Of a DNA stretch of 64,000 nt, positions 1 through 12,379 are shown piece by piece. The DNA is taken from the NCBI GenBank assembly GCA_030248195.1, contig JASAND010022292.1:19078-83077 (forward strand), given 5' to 3'. Within the stretch, counting starts at the first letter, position 1, and every line of letters begins with the position of its first letter. Below the pieces are notes generated by a model. The model saw only the letters and a list, made by a program, of their open reading frames with translations, was not told where the DNA came from and did not search any database. This DNA is from Trissonchulus latispiculum. Taxonomy: Eukaryota; Nematoda; Enoplea; Enoplida; Ironidae. Made by a program: the position numbers and the translations under genes.

Positions 1-1351
1 CAAATAATAGGGCCAATAGGGAGGAGCGCAAAAATACACACGACCGCACAGTTTGAAAGAAAACACTAGACTGAATAGATTTTGAAAAGTCTAAAGGAGA
101 ACTAGTTTTTGCCAGCGTGGAAGAATTTGATTGGTCCAATTTGAGACCCCCTTGACAGACTAGATGCTGGGAGAGGCATCTCACAAAAATAGACGTCTCA
201 ACAGAAACATAACAGAAAGAAGCTAGGTAAACTATAAGTTTTAGTTTAAAGTATAGGTTTTACTACTAGTTTAATTTACAGGCTCTACTAAGAACAAGTA
301 TGTGTATATTTAAGGTATTCTGCTAATGGTTAGAAAAATATTCAATTTTGAAAAGGGGGTTTCCCCTTCAATCAGCGCACTGGATGGGCCGGAGCAGTAT
401 GGCCTATATCATCGTGAAACGCAACACTTACTCTACATGTACATATAACACGTTTTGATTTAAGGTCTTTCCAGTAGTTTAGGGTGGCCTAAATATTGTG
501 AAATCTTGGCATCTGGAATGACCAAAACTTTCAAAAATTCCCAAAATTCAAAGTCCCAAAACATTTGCAAGGAAGTAGCAGGAGCTTAACCCACTAGGGT
601 AGTTTTGGATGCTCTTCAAATCCTATATGGCTCATACCGGTAGCCCACACAGGGAGTGAGTTTTTTGCGCGCATATGCGAGTGGTTTTTTCCGCTGGACT
701 ATACATAGAGACACAGTTACTGCTTTAGCCTAACTGCAGTAAGACAGACTAGTAATACTTCAAAGCTAACCGCTACCAATGCCAGTACGAAATATTTAGC
801 GATATTTTCCCTGATTATAACCAAAAATTGTCAAAATGTAATGCTACCTTCCTGAGCGGTAAATGCAAAACTCTCATTCCTTGTGAAAATCCAAGTTTCC
901 TTAGCTGATATTGAAAAATACTACTGTGACCGCATTTTTTCAGTAGTTCTGGAACATTTTTTCCTGCGGCCAGGTCGGGTTCTTACTCCAGTTCTCACAA
1001 CGTAATTGGTTGGGGGTAATAAATTTTCGGTTTCGCTCCGTGGCCACACGATTCCATCCTTGTCATTTGTTGCCTTCCTTGGTATATGGTTGTCTTGTCT
1101 ATCCGAAATTTAATATTTTTTCTACTTTGAAAGACGCTATATTAAAATTTGAATTTACTTGTCATTCCTTTGATACTACCTTATCTCTTTTGTATTTCCC
1201 TAAAATAAACTTGCGGTACCAATATAGATTGCCGTCACCTTTGTCAGTCCGTTAAGAGCAGGCGGAACTAGAATAATTGGACATGCATACACTCAGGAGT
1301 CTATAATCGTAGTCTTCAATTTATTGCTACAAGCATAAACTACTACAACTG
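1..1351. other. no recognisable gene
   Basis: AT-rich sequence with only short chance open frames (longest about 80 codons at 1010-1255, no recognisable motif). No repeat boundary, RNA gene or exon could be supported. It precedes the decayed Ty3/gypsy element. Confidence 0.4.
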
Positions 1352-2944
1352 ATGATCGATCCTTCAGGCGAGAAGTATGACCGACTAGCTCCTTACTTAT
1401 TATTTAAACGGTTACGCGACGAAGCTGTGCGACTATTTTGGGAATTACCTCCCAACCAACAATCACCAGAAGTTTCGGATAATCTTTTGCATCGACGGTT
1501 CAGTTCTAGATCTGATTTTTTTAATTTGGGGGTCGGCAGTCGGCGGGGAACGCTCCTCCCTAAATTTCACAAAATCTAACCCCTCCTTTTACTTCGAACA
1601 CCCCTTCCCCACCCCCAGGTGTTGGTTTTTCCCCCAACGGTGCAGGATTCTACTGGAACACACCACGTTCGAAACTCTGGCCGTCCCCAAATTTTTGAAC
1701 ACCCCACCCAGACATGTGCAGGAGGGGAAGTTCTGGGGGGTGAACTGGCGGCCGGAGGCCGCTGGAAAACAGGATTTTCCGGTTTTTTGCCTAAAAAACC
1801 AGACAAATCCGGATTCTGGAGGGGGGACCCCTCAGGGGGGGTGAGCTCCATGTCTAAGGGGGGTGTGAAAACACCCCAGGTCCATGTATGTCCCCACCCC
1901 CAAAATTCTGAATCCCCCACCCCCAAAATTGACCAACCACCACAATTGAATCAGATGCAGATGATACAATCTACAGCTCAAAATATCCCGACACATACGT
2001 ATGTTCCTCCAACGAACACCCACGCTCCGCAGTCACTACTCCGGAGGGTTTGTCATACTTTCTGCTCAGTATGGAAATTCTGTCCCGAATCGGGCCATGG
2101 CCCCCTCCCATATGTCTATGCACCGAATCCCAGTTTGTAAAGCGGTAGCTTTACCTCTGTCCAAAAAGTTTACCACACGCGGCCACCCTCAGCCCCGCCT
2201 TTACATGTGCCACCCTAGCACTCAAAATCCACCTTTGGCGTCCCCGCGTCGGGCCGCTCACCATAGTTTCGTGAATCACCAAGGTCCAGGTTCACTCTCG
2301 CTCATATGGCAAACATTTGCATGAAGACGTCCAAATTCAGCCCAGGAACAGCATCTTCCTCAACAGCTTCATCAGCTTCGCTACAAACCTCCAAATGAAC
2401 AATTCCCTGAAGGACAATATTTTATGCGCGCGCCACCAAATTTTCAATACTACAAACCTGAACAGCAAATTTATTAAAATCCAGTGATTTTTGAATTTGA
2501 TAAGCATAGCTTGAGGAAACGTTCTCAATAAAACCTTCTCTCCCTCCAGGTACCTCCATACGTACCCCAGAATGCCCAAACAATTCTTACCACCTGGCTG
2601 GCATGGTAGCTTCGCATGCTTATGTACCCGATTACGTGGCTCAAAACTGTCCAGCAAGACCGGGTGAGGCTCCGCGGTCGAGGGGGCACGACGCGCCTGT
2701 ATCCAGTATCGGGGAGGGCAAGGGCTCGGCGCTGTCCAACACTGGTCATGATCTTCCTTAAGGAGACCAATTGCCAGGACAGAATGCTGTGGTTGCGGAT
2801 TCTTCCGCGGTTGCTGGCCCTCAGCAACAACAGTAGTACGTTCAACAGGCACCACCCTTGCAACCCCCCAGGACCTCCATCCACGCCTTCATTCTTTCAA
2901 ACATCGATTTCTCATTCAGTTAATAACATGGGGGAAAAACCAGA

Positions 2945-3836
2945 ATGCCGAACATTTTTCGTCACCCAACCCGGGACACTATGCAACCTAGTGATATTTC
3001 GGTTACAAAATTTGATACCGGTATTTTTCGTTATTATCTCGGCGTTTTAAGAGATGTCCCGCGTTATTACCCAAAATATGCTTATTTTGAAAATTGGTAT
3101 CCGCAATTCGAATCGGCCGTGGCGCTTCATACAGTTGCGGAGGACCAACGGGGGCGCCTCCTCTGGCATAAACTTTCTGGTAACGCCCAAATGTTTGGCT
3201 CCCGTTGTGGCCCGAGTCTTACCAAGGTTTACATGAGATAATTAAATCACAATTTCCAAAACCGCAACTTCCTCTGCGAGAACAACATTCAGCTTTTGTA
3301 CATCGGAAATAGCTTCATAACGAATCTGTCCAACATTTTGTCTCGGAATTACAGACAATGGCCCTCGACCTGTAGGACACTCAGGAAGCGAGCGAACAAG
3401 AATGTATCCAACAATTGGTTACTGGAGTTCACGTTAAATTAGCTCTGCTGTGGCCTCGCTTTTTTTGCATGAACGTCTGACCATGCAAGATGAGCCCGTC
3501 TTATCGACCGTAGGGAGCCACCGGAAGCGCGGGCACCGGAAAGCGACACCCTTTTGTATGATTTACGGATTTATTATGTTGAAGAGGAGGTTCTTACAAA
3601 AATGTCAGAATCAGAAAAACACCGAAAACCCTTCACAATCAAATCTGAAGGTCGCCGCTTCTCGTTTGGGTTTCAGTGAAATGAAAGACTGGTTCGAGCA
3701 GCATATTCATGATGCATTAACAACGTGGGATGAAGAAAAAAGTAAGAAATTTTCGGCTACGTGTAGGTATTGTAAAAAACGGGGTCATCCTTTTGAAAAA
3801 TGCTGGTATAGATATCCATCAAACGGCACATCCTGA
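2945..3836 (+). pseudogene. gag-like region with CCHC zinc knuckle
   Basis: Open pieces at 2945-3236 and 3450-3836 encode a gag-like stretch with aromatic and charged residues (FRYYLGVLRDVPRYYP near the start). It ends in the zinc knuckle CRYCKKRGHPFEKC, a perfect CX2CX4HX4C nucleic-acid-binding motif. Frames change between the pieces and a stop separates them, so no intact capsid protein can be made. Assignment rests on the knuckle and on the pol fragments downstream. Confidence 0.6.
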
Positions 3837-4859
3837 TTACAACAATCGCCCTCCCCCGGAAAGAATTGATCAAGTTTCCCATTCTCAGACATCTTATCCC
3901 CCCCAATATCAAGGGCAGATTGGACAACAGCAGTGTTATCAACCTATAAATCCACACCAACCAAATATATAAATCAACCGCTCCTTTTTCCATGCAATAT
4001 CCTCGCGTCCAAGCTAAGTCACTTCCTGTACAATTTTCTGCTCCACCTCCAGTACCTCAGTCTTTGCTTGGTGTTAGGGAGCCGGTTATTCTTACTCCCG
4101 AGCAATATTTTAAACCCTGCTCAGACTACACCCTCTGTGCCAACTCCTACTCATATCAATAAACATTGTCTAGGTCAAATGCCGGAATACGTGACACAAA
4201 ATTTTTTGCATGCTTCGGATTCGGAAATGGCACCCCATGGTCCACTTTTAACTCCCTCCTCCTGATAGGTCCTTTTTTAACACAAACTGGAGTCACGTTA
4301 CAGCAAGCTAACCAAATTTTGAGTCAATTTCTAGTTGCTATGGTGCCAGCCCGGCGCGTAAACTGTTCTTTCGCGGGGGAGGAACCCCTGTAGTCCAGCC
4401 CGGATGCTTTGTTAGTTACTGACGAGCTAAATCCTCGACAGCTCGATTTATCAATGCCAGAAGCTCAATTATCTAGCGTTATTTTCCAAAGTAGTGCATA
4501 ATCTTACCCACTTGCGGGCAATTCACCGCGATACGTACGATTTTATGCAAGTATATCACCACACTCTTTCTAACCAAATGCGCGAAATGGCCCTTCCATT
4601 AAAACGCTTGTGTCCGAACCAAGCGGAATACGATTTTATTATGGTTCTTGGAGGACCAATCTCCTTCATCCTGGACTGCAGGCTTTTCTCCGGTTCTCGG
4701 GGGGATGCCCCCCTACCAGCCATCTCGAGTACAGAATGTTTTGGTCGCTACCGAAACAAAACAACTTGCGACCAATAGCAACACTCAAAACAAGGAAACC
4801 AAACAGTTGACACCTGTTGCAATGACTCCGTGGGCCTCCGCTGGTATCGAATCCGAACA

Positions 4860-6830
4860 GGTACTTGCTGCGGCAGACAATATACCAGCTATTTTCTTTA
4901 CTTCAAGGACAACAAAAATTCTGGCAATCATAGAATCTGGGGCCTCAATTTCTATTATTAGCGTCCGAACACTTCAGAGAATTTTAGCCGGAGGTCGGAC
5001 ATACGTTTTGACCATCCCGGCCCCATCACTGCAACGCCCGCTTGAAATTTTCAGCAAAAGTTTTGCTTTTGCTGTTTGTTTTCGGCAAAGAAAATGGGTT
5101 GACATTTCATATGGTCCCACAATTTTACCGTGATATGTTGATAGTTCAAGATTTCATGAAAACATTCCAGTAGCGTCTGTTATTTTCATCAAACGAAATT
5201 AGTATGCAGGATATTCGCTGTCCTTTGCTTTCTGCAGTCGAAAGATGGGGATTGGAGGTTGTGTGGTGACTACCGTAAACTAACCGTTATAATGAAAAAG
5301 AATTGGTATCCCCCTACATTCATGGACTTTTCGAATCGATTTGAGACAATCTATTTTTATCAAAATTAGATTTAGCTTCTGGGTTTCATCAAATCCCTTC
5401 TTATCCCCTGGACCGCGAAAAAACTGCTTTCAGTACACATTCTGGGCTGTATGAGTTCAAAATCATGCCTTTTGGACTTTGTTATGCCCCCTAAAAATTT
5501 CAACGTATTATGGATAAAATCATGAAAGGGTTTACAGCATACATTGACGACATTTTGATCTCAAGAGCGTCCCAAATTGACCATTTAGACAAACTTTTAG
5601 AGATGTTTTTGCGTTGTTCTAGAGAGTGCGTCATCCTGAAACTTTCAAAATGCGAATTTTCAAAAACCTCAATACCCTCTTTGTGTCATGTACTGTCCGC
5701 ATCTGGAATCTCCACGGACCCGGAAAAAATTCGACTATTCAAAGAATTTCCAATACCCCAAACTGCAAAAGGTGTTCAGAGTTTCTTGGGCTTAGCCGGC
5801 TATTACAGACATTTCGTCTCTGATTTTTATAAAATCGCACCTCCCTTCGATTCATTGCTTAAAAAGGATGCGGAATTCGTTTGGAGCGATGCATGCAAGC
5901 GGCGTTCGAAACTCTTAAAGAAAAATTTATTACGGCTCCGGTGTTGGTATATCCAGATTTTTCAAAACGTTTAACTCTGGCTGCGGTTGCGAGTTTCCAG
6001 GGGATCGCGGCCGTCCTGCAGCAAGCGGATGACCACGGTAAATTTCATCTAATTGCATACGCTTTTTTGGCGCTGACCACTGCAGAAAAAATTATCGTGT
6101 TACCGAATTGGAAGCTTTAGCCGTCTTCTTTGAAATTTCTTATTTCCAACCTTATCTCATCCTGTATGAATTTGACGTTATAACAGATTATAAAGCTCTT
6201 TAATACATGCTATAAACATGCGAGGCGACCAACTAGTGCCAAAAACGGCCCTTGGTCAAATAACTCGTTGGAAATCCTTTTTTCAGTTTCGAGTTATTCA
6301 GCGCCTCGGTATCACGAACCGTGCTCATGCCTTGACTCGTTACCCGCCTGCTGTGGTCTTTCGCAGACGACCCTAACATTCCAGAATTTCTTTTTGCAAT
6401 TACTAATTTGGAAGAAGAATTTGACGGTTCGGAAAACCTTTGGTGTTAAAATTTGGAAACGATCATTGCAATCGGATCCTTTTACAGCGAACATGTTAAA
6501 TGTCCTACAAAATAAAGGTCTTCCCCGGGGACCGGTAGAGGCAAATAATATACGCAAGACCTTTTCTAATTATTATGTCGAGAATGGAATACTACACTGA
6601 ATGAATTTATACGTCGAGTCCCGCTTAAGCTAATAGTAGTTCCAAAAGATTGTCGTAAATGTGTGTTTGATGAATGTCACAACACCTTATTTGGGGGTTG
6701 CCATAGCGTGAGGAACCGTCACCGTACCCAGGGAATGATACAAGATAAATACTTTTATGAGAACTTGGCATAGGACGTAGATCAGTTTCTAGAGTTGTGC
6801 CAAGTATGTGCCAAAATTTGAAAAAGGAAA
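4860..6830 (+). pseudogene. Ty3/gypsy pol remnant (PR-RT-RNH-IN)
   Basis: Protease: a hydrophobic strand then ESGASISI near 4920-4960, where the usual D[ST]G is altered. [13 protein letters not shown] near 5370, MPFGLCYAP near 5467, YIDDILIS near 5537, then the gypsy-type thumb signature FLGLAGYYRHFVSDF near 5785. RNase H: APVLVYPDFSKRLTLA near 5938 after a frameshift at about 5880. Integrase: an H-H...CX2C finger at 6640-6820 (CHNTLFGGCHSVRNRH then CQVCAK) with an in-frame stop. Several stops interrupt RT. The integrase catalytic core is missing or unrecognisable. Confidence 0.75.
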
Positions 6831-7595
6831 GCTATGAAAACAAAAAATACGAAAGTCCAAATAAAGGTCGCTTATATTTTTCCTTCAGTAAAACAATACT
6901 TGTTCCTGGTTTTTGAAGTAAGTTATGATTCAGAAGGAATAATGTCACAAATGTTGCTTCAGATAACAATTCAAAATTTGTCTGAATACCAGGCCTCAGC
7001 TTCAGCGAAAGCTGAAGCATGTCTCAGTCTTCGGAAAATGGAAAGCGGGAAGTTTACCTCACCCTCCGAGGGAGCTAAAGCAGTTCCATCTTAAGCGATA
7101 GATCGTTTAGGTTCCGTTTCAGTTCCTGTGACTGTAGCTTCCTTCATTTTCAGTTTTAGTTTAATCTCATAATGATTATCAGTTTCTTTTCCATATTTCC
7201 CTTTCAGGCCTAATTTTGTTCAGTGCCAGCTAAAACTAATTTTTTTAGTTTCAACCAACAACAAAGCTATGGTATGCGTAGCGTGTTTTAAAACGTAGAG
7301 TTCATGCGTAGCTGCTAATACGCTAGGTTTTTGCTTTAGTTTTTGTGTAAGTAAACTTTTTGCTTTTATTGTAAACTTCCAAATCACAAAGGAAAGCTAA
7401 AACTATCAGTGGAGTTCAGGCTTAAAAAGACGGACCTTGATGACAAAATTGCAGCTCAAAAACGTTCCAAAACGTAGCGCATAGAATAGACCCATAAGTA
7501 GCTGCTTTTGAGAAATGGATGGGGTTCCTAAGTCAAGAAAATTAGGTAAACGCAGGCTAGCAGGCGGATCCACGAAGGATACAAGCATTAATCTT
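6831..7595. other. intergenic, no feature recognised
   Basis: AT-rich sequence between the retrotransposon remnant and the small inverted repeat at 7596. A short open frame (6834-7094) may be the diverged tail of the element. Nothing else is supportable. Confidence 0.3.
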
Positions 7596-7716
7596 AAAGA
7601 AATAATGGCAAACGCCTGCCTGCAGTCACTAAGGCAAAGAATTAGACCGAAGCAGGAGAGAGCCAATGGACGGGCCCTTAGTGACCTCAGGCAGGTGTTT
7701 TTTTCATTATTTCTTT
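7596..7716. repeat. short foldback / MITE-like inverted repeat
   Basis: Arms of about 40 bp at 7596-7635 and 7674-7716 are inverted copies with few mismatches (core CCTGCCTG...GTCACTAAGG), separated by about 38 bp. Both arms carry an AAATAATG block at the outer edge. The layout is that of a tiny non-autonomous DNA transposon or a stable hairpin. It overlaps the region immediately 5' of the candidate first exon of gene A. Confidence 0.55.
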
Positions 7717-7737
7717 ATGACAGATTTTAGCTATAAT

Positions 7738-7849
7738 ATGTCACCACGGGGAGTTTCAGTGAGATATCGTTCTGGTTTCTGTACTTTGAATGCGCACGTT
7801 CCAAGCGATATTAAAAAATTTCATGAGTCGATGGCTCACTTTGTGCAGG
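7738..7849 (+). CDS. candidate N-terminal cytosolic exon of channel gene A
   Basis: An ATG at 7738 opens a frame containing IKKFHESMAHFVQG. This resembles the DEG/ENaC pre-TM1 element F-x-E-S-x-A-H-G, which governs gating. The conserved Gly after His is Phe here. A phase 1 donor (G|GTGTGG) after 7849 could join the phase 1 acceptor before the TM1 exon (AG at 8987-8988). Gene B has a comparable exon with F-x5-H-G at 55128-55268. The similarity is short and the exact donor is a choice among several, so this exon is tentative. Confidence 0.35.
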
Positions 7850-7896
7850 GTGTGGTTTACAACCGTTCCCATAAAGTTCCCCATCTTAGTTGTTAG

Positions 7897-8456
7897 TCCG
7901 CAAAAAGACTCCACTGGTGATAACTGTACTAAACCTCGACTTGCGATGTCAGTTCATTTAGGTTAAATTTTTAAGCAGTAAAATTAAAATATGAATATGT
8001 TTCTGTTGGCCGTAAGTTCACTTTCGCATAATGACATTTTATGATATGATAAAGCCGCTTTTTCCAGATGTGCATCAGAAAGCATATACGATCACATCTG
8101 AATTCCTATATAATTAGGTATTATCAGTTGTGGATGCTTTCATAGGTAACAAAGGAAGCTCAGGAATAAAACTTGCATGCAAAAGGATCACAAGAGGTAT
8201 TGGAGTCTTACAGGTCTATTTTCAGAGCGCAGGAATAATAGGGTTTCTTACTCTACTTCTTATCTTCCCTCGATAAAATTATCACACTTCAACTCATAGT
8301 ACACACGTACTAGTACACAGTAAACAGTACACGTACTCATTACAAAATACAGCGTACTCATAGTAAGCTTGTGCTGCGACACAGTCGAGCACCCTGCAGC
8401 ACTTCGAGTCGAGCAATTAGTTAAATAAGTAAAGGGCCTAGGAGAAAAATGTACAC
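7897..8456. other. no gene recognised
   Basis: AT-rich spacer. Contains a short patch of ACACGTACT-like repeats around 8300-8345, with no coding signal. Confidence 0.3.
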
Positions 8457-8459
8457 TAA

Positions 8460-8868
8460 AGGCCTATTTCTTTAAAGATTAAAACGGTCGGATTAAACGG
8501 ACTAATAATCAGTTGGATTAAAATGTTAACGGCTGTTTCTTTAATGCAGGATTAAACGGATTTAACAGATTAAAATTAACTCGTTTAATCCGACCATTTT
8601 TAATCCTCGGATTAAACGAGTTAATTTTAAATAAGGAAACAGCGACTAAAAATTCTAATCCACCAACTTTTAATCCGTTTAATCCGCTTTGCAGCACCAG
8701 GTTAAAAAACAAGTTGAAAATGCAGGAGACGGATTAAAGGGATTAAAATTAATCTTTAAAGGTTAATCCGTTTAACTCCCTGGATTAAATTTTAATCCGT
8801 TTAATCCAAGGTGCTATTTCTTTAATGCGAATTAGTCTAATCCGTTTAATCTTTAAAGAAATAGGGCC
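8460..8868. mobile_element. PIF/Harbinger-like MITE with internal GGATTAAACGG repeats
   Basis: Ends are inverted repeats (left AGGCCTATTTCTTTAAAG, right CTTTAAAGAAATAGGGCC) flanked on both sides by TAA (8457-8459 and 8869-8871). A 3-bp TAA/TTA duplication with GGGCC-type termini is the PIF/Harbinger signature. The interior is filled with direct and inverted copies of GGATTAAACGG and GGATTAA. No transposase is present (409 bp). A second element of the same design but with other repeat words lies at 38065-38230. Confidence 0.75.
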
Positions 8869-8988
8869 TAAGCTAAACAGTCGCGGGAACTAGGAGGTGC
8901 AAGCCTACACACTCTGATAGATCAACTATATACTCCATTTATTATACAACCAAATTATTAACTACAATTTTTCATGTTATTCGGTTAG

Positions 8989-9114
8989 TTTTGTTATGTA
9001 TTTTACCATTCATGTATTCTTTCCGTTTACTGCTTTCGCTGATAGTTGGAGTTGTGTTTTGGTTGAGTTTTTGGTACTGGGTCATGTATAGTGTTTTTGC
9101 TGTCAGAGATCACG
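8989..9114 (+). CDS. channel gene A exon: first transmembrane segment (TM1)
   Basis: The frame encodes SFRLLLSLIVGVVFWLSF and continues WYWVMYSVFAVRDH, a tryptophan-rich hydrophobic helix of TM1 type entering the ectodomain. The first in-frame Met is at 9012; the acceptor AG at 8987-8988 would allow reading from an upstream exon. The donor G|GTAATA after 9114 leaves phase 1, matching the phase 1 acceptor of the EGF-like exon at 12050. No homology search was possible. The call rests on hydrophobicity, splice phase and position. Confidence 0.5.
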
Positions 9115-9422
9115 GTAATAATGCTCCTCATAGAGCTGAACATCCATTATTCTTAAAAAAAACCCCGTTCTGATATCAGGTTACTGTAGCAAGTTTCAAT
9201 GAATTTTAACCACAAGTACGAAATTATATGAAGCCGAGCCAGCGCCTTCAAAAATACTTAAAAATATTGACGTAAGGAAGATTTGAATTGTGATATGTCA
9301 TAACAGTATTAAAATTTTAATCATTCACAGTAACCAAGCGTTGAAATGGCAACTTCGTTTTCCGAATTCGTACCCAAGAACTGTTTGAAAACGTGGAACA
9401 AGTAACTGTTGCAACTGCTTAA

Positions 9423-10398
9423 GGTGGTGATTCCCTTTGGTCACATAACGTTTGCACCACTATTAATCATTCATTACTTGGAGTTAAGAAGCCACTTTTA
9501 TATCAAAATGCAGCTTGACATTTTCTCTTATTAATGCATACCATGAAACTAATGTTATCCTTCTAAAATATTTTTAACACATTCTAGAAGAAGTATAATT
9601 TTTCAGATTTTTTGCAGACTCAAGTAAATTTTTTCGCGAGACATCGGTTACATCTCTCGATACCTCCATCAAATGGCTGGGGGCGATTTTTTATTTATTG
9701 TGAAATCGCGCTTCGTTATGGGGAAATAAGCTGAAATGTGTGCGTAACCTGTATTTTGCCTACTTTTTCCAAATTTGTCAAGCGATTACTTTAGGTAGAA
9801 AGCAGTAATCGGGGCAACTAAAAATGTCCCTGGGTATATTTGTGCAGAACACATCTGTTAGGTAGCAGCCTTCCAGCTTGCATGGTAAATGCTCTACAAT
9901 CTTTGGAAAAAATTGGTCGTGTTTTTTGCAAAAACTACATATTTCATGATAGCAGCAGGATAGGTGTTGGATGACGATCATGCGTCGGATAATTTGCCCC
10001 TATGAGACCTTCAGATCGACGCCCTTAGTTTGATTTTACGGCTTGTATAGTTCACGAAATTATGGATTATTTGATTTCTGCGAAAATCACAAGTTTTCGA
10101 CGACAAAACAAGAAAATCGGCTATATCTCACGGTAGTGAAAAGCTAGAACGTTTCTTTAAAAAGCAAACATATGAAGCTCAACGAGAGCTTTCGAATGAG
10201 TATAGTCATAACTGTATAGCTGCTGCCAAACTTTCAAAAATTGGGAAAAACCGCCCTGACCGGGAACCTTAAATTTTTGATTCGGGATTGCTCGGAGGGT
10301 GTTAGAACGCCAAAAGAACATATTTCGGAAAGTTTCGTCAAATTTCATCTTGATTTACGCCGCCAACCAACAATATGTGCCCAAAAGGAATCACCACC
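9423..10398. mobile_element. TTAA-flanked non-autonomous DNA transposon
   Basis: Inverted termini GGTGGTGATTCC (left) and GGAATCACCACC (right), extending with mismatches to about 28 bp, are bounded by TTAA on both sides (9419-9422 and 10399-10402). TTAA duplication is typical of piggyBac-like elements, but these termini do not start with the usual CCC, so the superfamily is left open. No transposase frame is visible. Very similar ends (GGAATCACTACC then TTAA; GGATTCACTACC then TTAA) occur at 14841 and 20862. The element sits in gene A's intron after the TM1 exon. Confidence 0.7.
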
Positions 10399-10402
10399 TT
10401 AA

Positions 10403-11403
10403 AGTAACGTTTCTTATGTGCCGAATAGACATTAATCTAGCCACCTGACTCTTTACTATGGCATTTTGTGTGTTGTCATAGGCAGCGAACAGAAGGTCCA
10501 GTAAATCAACCTGAGGATCATGAATCTTGCATCAGCCAGTTTCACAAAAGGGCTGGTAACACCTGTTCCGTAACTACTGCCTGAATAGATTCTTGGAGTA
10601 CTTCTGCTACACTGCGGAACTTATGAAAAATTTAGCCGCATCAGGCTAAGCTACACCACTTAGTCTGAGGCTGAATTTAGCTTTGTCTTAACGTTGCACT
10701 CGGAAAAACGTTTTCTTTAGAGGATATTCCTAATCAGTGGTTAGCAAGTTTACTCATTTATAGACAACAGCAGCAACCTTGCTGAATTCTGGAAAACGAC
10801 AAATATTTTGCTTATTTCTAAAAGTAGGCAAAGGCCTTTCCGAATTCTAGAAATGAGCAAAAGTTTCATGATATTCTGCAAAAGTTTAGATTGCCCAATT
10901 GTAGGAATTGGAAAGCAAATTTTTACCAAAACAGAAATATGTACCTTTCTAATAGCTGTTTCAAAAATACCGACCCTGTTGCACCAGCTTTAATCAGGAA
11001 TCAGTGATCAGTAAATTATTTTCCGTTGCACCAGATGACTCATTGCTGATTACATAAGAAATACTCATTCCATAGGAACATATTTACTGATTACAGATTA
11101 CACGAAAAATGCACATTTACTGATTATATACTGACTGATTGTCCCGGAATGTGAAATGGTGCTGGAGCTCATTATTTGCAAGTCTAGACTTGACATGCCC
11201 CCCCCCCCCACTTACACCGCAGTAAGAAACCACCGATATCAGAAGTTCTATGTTTGTATTTCAGAACGCCATGTGCCAGAAAAAACGCTGTTAATATTTG
11301 ACTATCGGAGCAGATACCTAACGAACTTCATGATATGCTGGCTGTATTGCTAGCTGGATCTCTCTTGGCCTCAAGTAATCAGTTGTACAGCTACTGTCAT
11401 ATT
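10403..11403. other. intron A (TM1 to EGF-like), no gene
   Basis: AT-rich intronic sequence with short repeated words related to CTGATTA (about 10985-11150) and a homopolymer C run near 11200. No exon or RNA gene recognised. Confidence 0.35.
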
Positions 11404-11450
11404 TCAGTGGAAAGAAAGATTCTTTCTTTCTTTTCTTTCTTTCTTTTCCT

Positions 11451-11481
<31 letters not shown>

Positions 11482-11495
11482 TTTCCTTCTTTCAA
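11404..11495. repeat. TTTC microsatellite with inverted GAAA tail
   Basis: A run of TTTC units with TTTTC variants. It starts and ends with GAAAGAAAG words, so short hairpins are possible. Intronic. Confidence 0.85.
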
Positions 11496-11737
11496 GAAAG
11501 AAAGGAAGAAAAGAGGGGGCAAGAATCAAAGTTTCTTGATATAAAGGTCAGTCCAAGCACTTGATTGACATTTGTTTTGGAAACCTTGGGCTTAATAGAC
11601 AGGGTCTGTCCGTGCATATATGCGTGCGTAGTGTAGGAGAAGAAGCCAAGTTTACATCAAAGTGAGTGTTAAGCAAAAGGTACAGATCAAATATCACAAC
11701 ATTGAGGGCCAGACCAGGGTAAATTCAAATTATTGGA

Positions 11738-11738
<1 letters not shown>

Positions 11739-11780
<42 letters not shown>

Positions 11781-11823
11781 TTTCTTTTCTTTTCTTTCTT
11801 TCTTTCTTTCTTTAAAATTTCTT
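11739..11823. repeat. second TTTC microsatellite
   Basis: Nearly pure TTTC repeats with a TTTTC block, about 250 bp after the first tract. Intronic, upstream of the EGF-like exon. Confidence 0.85.
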
Positions 11824-12049
11824 TTTCTTTGCACTCAAATATGACAGTAGCTGTATTTGCACAAAATTGTTAGCTTTTCAACGCTGCGCATTTCCTGTGG
11901 TCGTATACTGAAATTGAAACAAATTGCTAATCAGTAACTGCTAACATGTGTGTAAAGTTTAATTTAAGACGATGAGTAGAGTAAGTAAAAAACTTTTGTT
12001 TAAACTGGGAATATTATGGATATTTAAACTTGTACCGCTGTAATTACAG

Positions 12050-12379
12050 GCAGCTTAGTCTGGCAAACCGATGCCTTCTCCCTACACAATGATGGTTACT
12101 ACTACGGCTTTACAGCCTATGGGCAAGACTGCACTTCCTTTTGCATCTCAAACCTTATGGCATGCATCAGTGATCGATGCTACAACTCAACCCGTATTAG
12201 CAACATCCTGCTTCAGGAACGTTCAAACGAAGGCCTCGTTTGTGATCATGCCATTGATACACTGCCGTTCCTAGGATATATGGATGGCACTATTTGTGAC
12301 AGTTCAACATGCAAATCTGACATATCTCAGGCCTGCACATATGTCCAACCTAATCTTATGATGTTCTGCAGATGTCAAG
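12050..12379 (+). CDS. channel gene A exon: cysteine-rich EGF-like module
   Basis: Acceptor TTACAG before 12050 and donor CAAG|GTTTGT after 12379 bound a 330-nt exon with phase 1 on both sides. It encodes about 110 residues: DGYYYGFTAYGQDC, then CISNLMACISDRC, VCDHAIDTLPFLG, and the closing CTYVQPNLMMFCRCQ. About ten cysteines and the terminal C-x-C-x are EGF-like, though spacing is not canonical. Gene B has a matching exon at 57609-57924 that also starts with NGYYY and ends with FLCRCV. Nematode EGAS channels (EGF plus ASC) are a known precedent for this pairing. Its role is probably extracellular binding or tethering (inference). Confidence 0.75.

Larger units (their letters stand above)
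1352..6830 (+). mobile_element. decayed Ty3/gypsy-type LTR retrotransposon
   Basis: Pieces of gag, protease, reverse transcriptase, RNase H and integrase occur in the Ty3/gypsy order on the + strand, broken by many stops and frameshifts. Recognisable marks are a CCHC zinc knuckle near 3758, a protease-like ESGAS near 4935, the RT catalytic YIDD near 5540, and an integrase H2C2-like finger at about 6640-6820. No long terminal repeats could be paired. The 5' limit is uncertain: 1352-2880 has proline-rich and C-rich open frames that may be gag leader or unrelated sequence. The element is dead and lies just upstream of the first channel gene. Confidence 0.75.

Noticed and set aside
1576..2140. 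overlapping proline- and glycine-rich open frames on both strands
   Set aside because: C/G-run low complexity; no motif and no splice support. Similar runs at 13019-14300 indicate repetitive DNA.
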